Under the pieces are notes generated by a model. It saw only the letters and a program-made list of their open reading frames with translations. It did not search any database and was not told where the DNA came from. Below are positions 17,793-24,558 of a DNA stretch of 51,626 bases, piece after piece. A program made the translations under genes and the position numbers. The stretch's first letter is position 1; each line of letters begins with the position of its first letter. This DNA comes from an uncultured Oscillospiraceae bacterium (GTDB lineage: Bacteria; Bacillota; Clostridia; Oscillospirales; Oscillospiraceae). The DNA is taken from assembly GCA_944385125.1 (NCBI GenBank), contig CALWVZ010000009.1, forward strand, positions 1 through 51,626, written 5' to 3'.

Positions 17793-19232
17793 ATGACTAC
17801 AGAGAAACAGAACGCACAGAAATATATAGATTCAAAGGCGGATTATTTTCGCAGCGTGGCGGACAGTATCTGGGAAAAGCCGGAGCTGTCCCTGAAGGAG
17901 TTCTCAGCCACGGAGATATACTGCCGGGCTCTCCGGGAGCTGGGCTTTACCGTGACGGAAAAGCTCTGCGGCATAGACACCGCCTTCTGCGGCAGCTACG
18001 GCAGCGGCCGCCCGGTGATAGGCATCCTGGGGGAGTACGACGCCCTCTCAGGATTGAGCCAGCAGGCCTGCCGCACCAGTCCCCAGCCCTTGAAGGAGGG
18101 GGGCTGCGGCCACGGCTGCGGCCACAATCTCCTGGGGGCCGGTTCCCTGGCCGCCGCAGCGGCCATAAAGGACTACCTGGAGAAGAAGGGCGGCAGCGGC
18201 ACCGTCATATTCTACGGCTGCCCCGGGGAAGAAGGGGGCAGCGGCAAGGCCTTCATGGCCCGGGAAGGGCTTTGGAAAGAGCTGGACGCCGCTCTCAGCT
18301 GGCACCCTTCCGACGTGAACCAGGTGCGCACCGGCACCAATAACTCCTGCATCCAGGTGCTCTACAAATTCTCCGGGGTGGCGGCCCACGCCGCCGGGGA
18401 CCCCTATAACGGCCGCAGCGCCCTGGACGCCGTGGAACTTATGAACATGGGCGTTCAGTTTTTGCGGGAACACACCACCGACGACTGCCGCATCCACTAC
18501 GCCATAGTGGACGCCGGGGGCATCTCCCCCAACGTGGTCCAGGCCAAGGCCAGTGTGCTGTACATGGTCAGGGCCAACAAGGTGGCCGACTCCGTGAAGC
18601 TCCAGGCCCGGGTGGACAAGATAGCCCAAGGGGCGGCGCTGATGACAGAGACCAGCTTTGAGCGGGTGTTCATCGACGGCACCTCCGAGCTGCTGCCCAA
18701 CTACACCATAGAAAAAATGCTCCATGAGAACATGGAGCTGGTGGGCGTGCCGGAGTATGACGGGAAGGATTTGGCCTTTGCCAAGGCTCTGAGGGAGAGC
18801 TATCCCCAGGAGACCACGGTGCCCGGCATAGGGGCCAAGAGCGACGAGAAGATAGCCCGAAAGGTGCTGGAGCTGACGGAAAATCTCAGCAAGCCCATCA
18901 ACGACTTCATCATGCCCATGTATTCCGGCAACGACTTTGTCCCCGGCAGCACCGACGTGGGGGACGTGAGCTGGCTCACTCCCACCTCCCAGATAGACGC
19001 CGTGACCTGGCCGGCGGGCATACCCCACCACTCCTGGCAGGTGGTGTCCTGCGGCAAGAGCGGCATTGGCTACAAGGGCATGCTCATGGCCGCCAAGGTC
19101 CTCTCCTGCACCGCCATCGAGCTCTTTGAGTGCCCGGACAAGCTGAAGGCCGCCCGGGAGGAATTCCTGCGGCGCTCCGCCTCCGGCTATGTCTGCCCCA
19201 TAGAGCCCGGCGAACAGCCCAAGGCCATTTAA
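17793..19232 (+). CDS. M20 family amidohydrolase, AbgB-like
   Basis: A 479-residue binuclear zinc amidohydrolase. Motifs include 'GILGEYDALSG', 'GGCGHGCGHNLLGAG', 'GCPGEEGGSGKAFM' with the catalytic Glu pair, 'LSWHPSDVN' and the late 'PHHSWQ' His. The lid/dimer domain occupies the middle. Closest in layout to AbgB, which cleaves p-aminobenzoyl-glutamate, but related enzymes remove acyl groups from amino acids or dipeptides. No AbgA or AbgT partner is present. It starts nine bases after the stop of the ABC ATPase gene, so it is in that operon. A simple model is that the transporter imports an N-acylated or conjugated amino acid which this enzyme then hydrolyses. Confidence 0.88.
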   Translation: MTTEKQNAQKYIDSKADYFRSVADSIWEKPELSLKEFSATEIYCRALRELGFTVTEKLCGIDTAFCGSYGSGRPVIGILGEYDALSGLSQQACRTSPQPLKEGGCGHGCGHNLLGAGSLAAAAAIKDYLEKKGGSGTVIFYGCPGEEGGSGKAFMAREGLWKELDAALSWHPSDVNQVRTGTNNSCIQVLYKFSGVAAHAAGDPYNGRSALDAVELMNMGVQFLREHTTDDCRIHYAIVDAGGISPNVVQAKASVLYMVRANKVADSVKLQARVDKIAQGAALMTETSFERVFIDGTSELLPNYTIEKMLHENMELVGVPEYDGKDLAFAKALRESYPQETTVPGIGAKSDEKIARKVLELTENLSKPINDFIMPMYSGNDFVPGSTDVGDVSWLTPTSQIDAVTWPAGIPHHSWQVVSCGKSGIGYKGMLMAAKVLSCTAIELFECPDKLKAAREEFLRRSASGYVCPIEPGEQPKAI

Positions 19233-19253
19233 AAACAAGATGATGTAAAACTT

Positions 19254-19281
19254 ATCCCCGGCAGCAAAAGCTGCCGGGGAT
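19254..19281. repeat. 12-bp hairpin, left border copy of intergenic cassette
   Basis: A perfect palindrome (arms 19254-19265 and 19270-19281 around AAAA). From 19256 its sequence is repeated for 27 bases at 19486-19512. It may also end the ABC transporter/M20 transcript, though no T-run follows. Confidence 0.8.
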
Positions 19282-19485
19282 AAAAACTGTCGTAAAGCCT
19301 CGCAGAGTTTTTTCAACCCAGCGAAAAAAATAAATTCAATCGTTTTCTGCGGCGACATGTGCGTCGCAGAAAACACTTCTCACGGAGCGGAGTGTCGAAT
19401 TGTACGCCTACGGCGTACAATTGAGGCATGAAGCGAAGTGCAAGCCTTTTTGTCGAAGAAGGCATAGCCTTCTTCGACAAGCTGG
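19282..19485. repeat. palindrome-rich intergenic cassette
   Basis: This noncoding stretch lies between two copies of the same hairpin. It contains three further inverted repeats: a 10-bp arm pair at 19342-19351/19365-19374, an 11-bp pair at 19398-19408/19412-19422 and a 14-bp pair at 19450-19463/19467-19480. No convincing gene is seen; the open frames across it are by-products of the palindromes. It may be a dispersed REP/MITE-like element or a structured RNA. Confidence 0.65.
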
Positions 19486-19511
19486 CCCCGGCAGCAAAAG
19501 CTGCCGGGGAT
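19486..19511. repeat. hairpin, right border copy of intergenic cassette
   Basis: Second copy of the 10-bp-arm hairpin (19486-19495 with 19500-19509, AAAA loop), 10 bp beyond the stop codon of the leftward lipoprotein gene. In that direction it could serve as a terminator. Confidence 0.8.
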
Positions 19512-19521
19512 ATTTGCATAT

Positions 19522-20925
19522 TCAGTCCTGGGGCTTTCTTATGGGCTGGTCCTCATAGCCCACCAGGTTGCCGTTTTCATCCTTGGCGTAGGCGTGCCGG
19601 TAGCCCTGGTCGTCATACCAGAAGGCCCCGCTGGAGGAGATGGGACCGCCTATGGCGTTGGGGTAGTAGCTGTTTTGCTCAATGAGCCTGCCCAGCTCGT
19701 CATAGCCGTAGGTCTCATAATATCCGCCGCCGGTGGAGAAGCTTTGTTCCATCCGCACCAGCAGTTCCCCGGAGTATTCGTATACTATGGTGATAAGCAG
19801 CTCCCCGTCCTCCAGGTACTCCTCCTTTACACGATGCCTCCCGGCGTCGTATTCATACCGCCGCAGTATCTCTGAGGGCTGGTTCCCGGGGGACTCCTGC
19901 CAGGTCAGCCAGCTGACCGGGTCGCCCTGGGCCGAATACTCCACAGTGATAATGCGCCGGCCCACGCTGGCATGGTAGTCATGGACGGTGGTTCGCACCC
20001 CGCCGCCGGGCAGGGCCTCGTAGCCCTCCGCTTCCAGAGGCACGCCGAAGCGCCGGAAAATGCTCTCGCTGTCCATGTAGGCGTACCAGATGCCCCAGGC
20101 ATAGCAGCGGTTGGAGCCGTCGGCGGCGGTGAGGACCAGGCGTGTGCTGCCGTCTTCAAAGCGGAGATACAGGGGATTGCAGTCATAGACAGAGGCGGGG
20201 TCGGCGCTGGAAGAGATATCGTTTTCGCTGAGGCTCCGGGCCAGGGCTTCCAGCTTCTCCGGGTCCGTGAGGATATAGCGGCTGTCCAGCTGCCTCACAT
20301 AGAGCTCCGCCTCCACAAGGCCCTTCACATTCTTCTCCTTATAGGCGCCCAGCAGTGTATCAAGATTGGCCAAAAGCTCCTCATCGCTGGGCCGTTGGCT
20401 CAGATATTCCGCCGGCTCCATGGGCCAGCTGCGCTGAAATTCTATAAGGGTCCGCCCCTCGTTTTCCGAGCGGATGTTGAAGCTGCGGCAATACTGTTCT
20501 CTTGGCTCTATCCCGGAGTCGGGGCTGGGCGTGCCGGTGAAAATGAACCAGCCTGTCATCCCGGTGCCCAGCATGTTCCCGCCGTATGACATATCGTCTA
20601 TCTCCATGTCTACAAAATAGGATGACAATTTCTCCGAATATGCCGCCTTGAAATTCTCTTTCAGACTTCTGGTATAGGCTTCGTAGTCGGAGTTAATATC
20701 CGGCTCCACGCTGAAGATGAGGCTGTCGTCTATGCCGGCCAGGGGGTCGTCAATGGGGAGGACGGTGAGCCCAGCCGTGGACTCCTGAGCCTGGGGCTCT
20801 GCGGCGGCAGGCTCCGCCGTCGCCGCCGGGCTATCCGGGGCGGGGGAGGAGCCTTCCCCTGAGGCACAGGAGGAGAGCAAAAGGGCGGCCAGGGATAAGA
20901 GGGCAACAAGTTTTTTGGGCTTCAT
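19522..20925 (-). CDS. lipoprotein of unknown function with RHS/YD-like C-terminal repeats
   Basis: A 467-residue lipoprotein: signal peptide with lipobox LSSC (Cys20), then an Ala/Pro/Glu linker to about residue 50. The C-terminal third has repeated Tyr-Asp units such as 'RRYEYDAGRHRVKEEYLEDGELLITIVYEYSGELLVRME' and 'YETYGYDELGRLIEQNSYY', which resemble YD repeats of RHS-type beta-sheet surface proteins. It is far too short for a true RHS toxin shell. It is the third gene of an operon with an ECF sigma factor and a membrane protein, joined by a four-base overlap. It may be the surface component or output of that signalling unit. Function unknown. Confidence 0.75.
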   Translation of the reverse strand: MKPKKLVALLSLAALLLSSCASGEGSSPAPDSPAATAEPAAAEPQAQESTAGLTVLPIDDPLAGIDDSLIFSVEPDINSDYEAYTRSLKENFKAAYSEKLSSYFVDMEIDDMSYGGNMLGTGMTGWFIFTGTPSPDSGIEPREQYCRSFNIRSENEGRTLIEFQRSWPMEPAEYLSQRPSDEELLANLDTLLGAYKEKNVKGLVEAELYVRQLDSRYILTDPEKLEALARSLSENDISSSADPASVYDCNPLYLRFEDGSTRLVLTAADGSNRCYAWGIWYAYMDSESIFRRFGVPLEAEGYEALPGGGVRTTVHDYHASVGRRIITVEYSAQGDPVSWLTWQESPGNQPSEILRRYEYDAGRHRVKEEYLEDGELLITIVYEYSGELLVRMEQSFSTGGGYYETYGYDELGRLIEQNSYYPNAIGGPISSSGAFWYDDQGYRHAYAKDENGNLVGYEDQPIRKPQD

Positions 20926-22346
20926 TTGAATTCACTCCAATCTATACTGTCGGCGCTGCGCTGTATCTCCCACACGTCCAGAGTGTGCATGTTCAGCAGC
21001 ACCCAGGCGCCGTCCGTCTCATAGAGCACATGGGCGCAGCTGCGCTTCTCCGGGCCGTCGCAGGCGCAGTACACCCGCTCCCCGCCCGCCGTGTCATAGC
21101 CCCAGATCATGGAGTATTCCGAAAAGGGGGCAAAGTATTCCAGCCGGGTGTAGAGGGCACCCTTGGGTATATAGTGCAGATTGTAGTCCCCGGCGTCAAG
21201 ATAGCGGGCGCCGTTGGAATATTCCGTCCACTGAGCTTCCGCCTTTGAGACGGCGGGCCTGAGGCCGTATTTCTCCCGGAGCAGGTCCATTTGTGTGTCG
21301 ATGTCCTCAAAGCCCTCCTGACCGTAGACCCCGGTGAAGGTGCTGCCGTAGAAAATTTCACGGAACCACAGGGTGAAGTCCATGCTGCCCTGAAATTCCG
21401 GGCTGCCGTACAGCTCATCATAGGCTTCGGCGGCCTCAGGATTGGCCCCGGGGCTGCGGTCCAGGCCCAGTATCTCTCCGGCTATGCCGCCCTTTGAGCA
21501 CAGGGCGGCGAAGTCTATGCAGTCCGCCGCCCGGCGGGCCAGGGCTTCATCGGCCCCATCCAGGCTCAGATTTATATAGACCTCTCCGTCGGTAAAGGAT
21601 ATCTCCCCCCGCCCGTCCTCCCAGACGGTGACTCCCACGTCAAAGCCCAGGGCCGTGAGATATTCCTCCTGAGCAAAGTCCAGGGGCCGGCCGTAGTAGT
21701 TATAGGGGTAGATGCTGCCCCGGTATATCCTGTGGAGGGTGAAAAGCAGGGAACAGTCATCTATATCCATGCGGCCCTCCAGCTTGAAGGAGCCGTCGGC
21801 AAACACATAGCCGCCGGCGTTTTCCATCCTGCCGCTAAAGAAATCCCCGGTACCTGCCAGAATAGAGAGCTGCTCCGGGTCCTCTGCAAGGACAGAGTCG
21901 GTGTACAGGCTCAGCCCGTAGTCCCGGGAGATGTCCAGGAGCGTGTCCAGGGCCTCCCGGTCCGTAACGGAGTAGATATGGCTTATCCACCGCTCCTCCG
22001 GGGTCCGGGCAAAGGAGAGGCTCAGGTCCTGCTGGGCATCGGCATGCCCGGCCCGGTAGCCGAACCAGTCCACCGCCGCCTGATATTCGGCGGAGGCCTG
22101 GGAGCCGTTGGGCACGATGAGCCTGCCCAGGTCTTCGTCCTGATGTATCCTGTTTCTCAGAGGCAGGAAGCCGGAGGCGTAGGCGGCGGCTATAAACAGG
22201 GCGGAGAGCAGGGCCGCCAGCAGGGCTATCTTTGCCAGCCGCCTCAGCCGGTAGGGCCGCCTTTCTCCCATGACCCGGTCCAGGGTCTCCTGGAGCAGAG
22301 CCGGGTCTATCTCGTTGAAGGCGAGGGCAAAGTCCAAGGCTCTCAT
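20922..22346 (-). CDS. membrane-anchored protein, probable anti-sigma partner of the ECF factor
   Basis: A 474-residue protein with a short cytoplasmic N terminus (about 36 residues, 'LALAFNEIDPALLQETLDRVMGERRPYRLRRLAK'), one membrane segment at roughly 38-60 and a large extracytoplasmic domain of about 410 residues. I do not recognise the outer domain. The layout and the four-base overlap with the sigma factor gene upstream fit a transmembrane anti-sigma factor that holds the sigma factor until an outside signal is sensed. The cytoplasmic part is short and lacks a zinc-binding HxxxCxxC motif, so it would be an atypical anti-sigma factor. It also overlaps the lipoprotein gene downstream by four bases. 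Confidence 0.7.
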   Translation of the reverse strand: MRALDFALAFNEIDPALLQETLDRVMGERRPYRLRRLAKIALLAALLSALFIAAAYASGFLPLRNRIHQDEDLGRLIVPNGSQASAEYQAAVDWFGYRAGHADAQQDLSLSFARTPEERWISHIYSVTDREALDTLLDISRDYGLSLYTDSVLAEDPEQLSILAGTGDFFSGRMENAGGYVFADGSFKLEGRMDIDDCSLLFTLHRIYRGSIYPYNYYGRPLDFAQEEYLTALGFDVGVTVWEDGRGEISFTDGEVYINLSLDGADEALARRAADCIDFAALCSKGGIAGEILGLDRSPGANPEAAEAYDELYGSPEFQGSMDFTLWFREIFYGSTFTGVYGQEGFEDIDTQMDLLREKYGLRPAVSKAEAQWTEYSNGARYLDAGDYNLHYIPKGALYTRLEYFAPFSEYSMIWGYDTAGGERVYCACDGPEKRSCAHVLYETDGAWVLLNMHTLDVWEIQRSADSIDWSEFK

Positions 22347-22900
22347 ATGAATCCCTCCCGGCGCAGATGCTCAGCCAGCTTCGCTCTGGTGCGGAAAAGC
22401 CCGGTGTTCACCCGGCTTTTGCTGAGACCCAGACGCCCTGCGGTCTCCGCCGTGGGGAGGAAGAGCCAGTAGCGGCAGATGAAAATGTCCCGCTCGGTCT
22501 GGGGAAGGCTGCGGAGAAAGCTCTCTATTGCGGCGCAGAGCTCCTTGAAGTCATAGCCCTTTTCCACGTCACAGCCGGAGGCGACGCAGCCCTCCAGCTC
22601 CTCCAGGGCCAGCGCCGCCTCGCCGCCGCCCCGTTTCTGCCGGAGCCTGGAGCGCAGGCATTTGAGACTGATGTTTCGCACTATGGCGGCGATGAAGGCG
22701 GCCAGGCGCCCGGGGCGCTCCGGGGGCATGCGCTGCCACAAAGTCAGGTATGTATCCGACACGCACTCCTCCGAATCCTCCCGGCTGGAGAGAATGCTGT
22801 AGGATATGCCCCGGCACATGCCGCCGTATTTAATATCCGTCTGGCCTATGGCCTCCTGGCTGCGCTGCCAGTATAAGTCGATTATCTCTATGTCTTCCAT
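22343..22900 (-). CDS. ECF-type RNA polymerase sigma factor
   Basis: A 185-residue sigma-70 family protein with only regions 2 and 4. Region 2 covers 'GMCRGISYSILSSREDSEECVSDTYLTLWQRMPP', used for -10 recognition and core binding. Region 4 covers 'SLPQTERDIFICRYWLFLPTAETAGRLGLSKSRVNTGLFRTRAKLAEHL' with the helix-turn-helix for -35 binding. ECF factors switch on small regulons in response to envelope or surface signals and often control their own promoter. The start has a GGGAGGAG site. It is the first gene of a three-gene operon in which all junctions overlap by ATGA, so the three products are probably made in fixed ratio. Confidence 0.9.
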   Translation of the reverse strand: MEDIEIIDLYWQRSQEAIGQTDIKYGGMCRGISYSILSSREDSEECVSDTYLTLWQRMPPERPGRLAAFIAAIVRNISLKCLRSRLRQKRGGGEAALALEELEGCVASGCDVEKGYDFKELCAAIESFLRSLPQTERDIFICRYWLFLPTAETAGRLGLSKSRVNTGLFRTRAKLAEHLRREGFI

Positions 22901-23293
22901 AAGCTCCTCCCAAAAAGGCTTTCATATATAAAGTACCTTTTTTCAGCCTTTGATTACGGCCTTTGACCGCTTTTTTGAAGTGGGGGCGAAAAAAAGGCGG
23001 GAAGCCATGTCCCCAGGGGGAAAACCGCTTTTATTGAAAAGCCCCGGCAGCATAAGCCGCCGGGGCAATGTTCAGAAGAAAAAAGGGCCGCCGCAGCAGG
23101 ATATGCGGTACCGTCCAGCCTGCCCAGAGCTTCGCCCTTTGAAATAAAATTTGCGGCCCAGAGAAAGCATACTCTGGGCCCAACAACATAATTGTAGCAC
23201 AGCCCAAAATCAAATTCAAGAGAAAACGGCATGTTTTAATGAAAATCGGAAAGATAGATAATTTTCAGCTAAACTTTTCGGCTAACCTGCCCC
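22901..23293. other. gene-poor intergenic stretch between the sigma operon and the small RNA
   Basis: No gene is recognised. Close to the sigma gene, 7-bp inverted repeats (AAAGGCT 22914-22920, AGCCTTT 22945-22951) flank an AT-rich patch where an autoregulated promoter would be expected. A hairpin at 23041-23066 contains a near-identical third copy of the 19.25-kb cassette hairpin (two differences in 24 bases). A 9-bp stem lies at 23155-23180. Confidence 0.5.
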
Positions 23294-23322
23294 TTGATTA
23301 TCTGCGGGGGCTTTGCTATATT
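23294..23322 (+). promoter_or_regulatory. promoter of the candidate small RNA gene
   Basis: TTGATT (23294-23299), 17 bp, TATATT (23317-23322) preceded by TGC (an extended -10 feature). Predicted start near 23330. Confidence 0.65.
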
Positions 23323-23424
23323 ATAAGCAGAAAGGATGGTCGGCAATAGAGCCGGTAGTCCTTTGATATATACGGCGGGTCACAGATTGTGTGACGTCGA
23401 ATCTGTAGAAAGAGAGGTAAGCAA

Positions 23425-23457
23425 ATGATGTTAGATACTAAGAATTACCAGAAATAG
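23425..23457 (+). CDS. 10-residue leader-type peptide MMLDTKNYQK
   Basis: A very short reading frame with an excellent ribosome site (AGAGAGG, seven bases before the ATG). It encodes MMLDTKNYQK, and its last three codons fall within the left arm of the 22-bp hairpin at 23451-23503. Translating ribosomes would therefore melt or mask that hairpin, as in leader-peptide attenuators. The codon content gives no clear amino acid sensing signal. Whether it is a real peptide is inferred from the site and spacing only. Confidence 0.45.
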   Translation: MMLDTKNYQK

Positions 23458-23503
23458 CCCTTGACTGTTGTAGGTGAAAGATGCAGCGGTCAAGGGCTAT
23501 TTC
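23451..23503 (+). promoter_or_regulatory. 22-bp hairpin overlapping the peptide stop codon
   Basis: Arms 23451-23472 and 23482-23503 pair over 22 positions (15 perfect Watson-Crick pairs, then a few G-U pairs) around a 9-nt loop GGTGAAAGA. The stop codon of the short peptide lies in the left arm. The loop is itself similar to a ribosome binding site. Confidence 0.7.
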
Positions 23504-23531
23504 GTTTATATGGACAAAGGTGCAGCCAGGG

Positions 23532-23558
23532 GAGCCGGAAAGGCTCTCTTTTTCTTTT
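23532..23558 (+). terminator. intrinsic terminator of the candidate small RNA
   Basis: GAGCC (23532-23536) pairs with GGCTC (23542-23546) around GGAAA, extended by G-U pairs, followed by a T-rich tract (23547-23558). Confidence 0.65.
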
Positions 23559-23578
23559 GCCCGGCGGTGGGAGCGGCC

Positions 23579-23607
23579 TTGAAAATAAACTGCAGCAGTA
23601 GTAAAAT
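23579..23607 (+). promoter_or_regulatory. promoter of the patatin-like gene
   Basis: TTGAAA (23579-23584), 17 bp, TAAAAT (23602-23607), 35 bp before the start codon. Confidence 0.65.
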
Positions 23608-23641
23608 ACTTAAAAAAATAAAACTTCCTGGAGATGGTGAA

Positions 23642-24484
23642 ATGAAAACTGGACTGGTGCTGGAGGGCGGAGCCATGCGGGGCATGTATACCGCCGGGGT
23701 GCTGGATGTGCTGCTGGAAAAGGGGATAGAGTTTGACGGTATTATGGGCGTCTCCGCCGGGGCCCTCTTCGGACCCAACTTCCTGTCGAAGCAGCCGGGC
23801 CGGGTGATACGCTACAACAAGCGCTTTATCCGGGACAAGCGCTATAAGGGCTGGGGCTGCCTGCTGCGGGAGGGGAACCTCTTCAGCAGCGGCTTTGCCT
23901 ATGGGGAGGTGCCCCGGAGGCTGGACGTCTTTGACGATGAGACTTTCAAAAAATCCGGCGTGCCCTTCTATGCAGTGGTCACCGGCCTTGAATCCGGGGA
24001 GCCGGAGTATATGGAGATAAAGAGCGTCTTCGACGATATGGACAAGCTGAGGGCTTCCGGCTCCATGCCCTTTGTGTCCCGGCCCGTGGAGATAGAGGGC
24101 AAGCTCTATCTGGACGGGGGCGTGGCCGACAGCGTGCCCTATGAGGCCATGGAGAAAATGGGCTACGGCAGGCTGGCGGTGATACTCACCCGGGACATGG
24201 ACTACAGGAAAAAGCCCATGCCCGCCCTGCCCATAAAGCTGTGCTTCCGCTCTTATCCCAGGTTCCGGGACAAGCTGCTTAAGCGCCATGAGACCTATAA
24301 CCGCAGCGTGGCCCGGCTGAGGGAGCTGGAAGAGCGGGGGAAAGTCTTCGTCATCCGGCCCTCGGAGCCCATAGAGATAGGCCGGGTGGAGAGCGACCCG
24401 GAGAAGCTGCAGCAGGTCTATGAGCTGGGGTTGAAGGACGGGGCCGCCGCTGCGGACAGGCTGGCGGAGTTCCTGAAAGGCTGA
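23642..24484 (+). CDS. patatin-like phospholipase family protein
   Basis: A 280-residue lipid acyl hydrolase. The N-terminal 'GLVLEGGAMRGMYTAGVLDVLLEKGI' carries the oxyanion glycine-rich loop, 'GVSAGALFGPNF' is the GxSxG nucleophile elbow (Ser), and 'YLDGGVADSVPYEAM' contains the DGG/DGA Asp of the Ser-Asp dyad. The family includes YjjU/YchK-type proteins in bacteria, thought to act on phospholipids in the cytoplasm or at the membrane. No signal peptide is present. The ATG at 23642 follows GGAG by eight bases; an in-frame extension back to 23474 crosses the promoter, the small RNA terminator and a non-conserved sequence, so I reject it. Confidence 0.92.
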   Translation: MKTGLVLEGGAMRGMYTAGVLDVLLEKGIEFDGIMGVSAGALFGPNFLSKQPGRVIRYNKRFIRDKRYKGWGCLLREGNLFSSGFAYGEVPRRLDVFDDETFKKSGVPFYAVVTGLESGEPEYMEIKSVFDDMDKLRASGSMPFVSRPVEIEGKLYLDGGVADSVPYEAMEKMGYGRLAVILTRDMDYRKKPMPALPIKLCFRSYPRFRDKLLKRHETYNRSVARLRELEERGKVFVIRPSEPIEIGRVESDPEKLQQVYELGLKDGAAAADRLAEFLKG

Positions 24485-24511
24485 AAGGAATCGACGCTGA
24501 AAGGAACCAGT

Positions 24512-24550
24512 TACGGCGAAGGCCGGGGCCAAGCCCCGGCCTTCGCCGTA
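24512..24550. terminator. bidirectional terminator between convergent genes
   Basis: A perfect 18-bp stem (24512-24529 with 24533-24550, loop CAA) lies between the patatin-like gene and the leftward AI-2E family gene. The + side is followed by TTTGGGATTT. Confidence 0.85.
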
Positions 24551-24558
24551 TTTGGGAT

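Larger units (their letters stand above)
23330..23558 (+). ncRNA. candidate ~230-nt structured RNA with a 10-codon reading frame
   Basis: This independent transcription unit has its own promoter (23294-23322) and an intrinsic terminator (stem 23532-23536/23542-23546 plus U-rich run). Inside are: a hairpin near 23334-23362; two mutually exclusive stems sharing ACAGATT (GTCACA/TGTGAC at 23379-23395, or ACAGATT/AATCTGT up to about 23406); a 10-codon ORF; and a 22-bp hairpin at 23451-23503. The patatin gene downstream has a promoter of its own, so this is not simply that gene's leader. It matches no RNA family I can name. It could be a peptide-coding RNA, a regulatory sRNA or a transcription attenuator. 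Confidence 0.5.

Noticed and set aside
19282-19485. Small genes inside the palindromic cassette
   Set aside because: The frames read through inverted repeats on both strands and lack ribosome sites; they are by-products of the structure.
23474-23641. N-terminal extension of the patatin-like protein from a GTG at 23474
   Set aside because: It would cross the small RNA terminator and the promoter at 23579-23607, and its sequence has no patatin similarity. The ATG at 23642 has a proper ribosome site.
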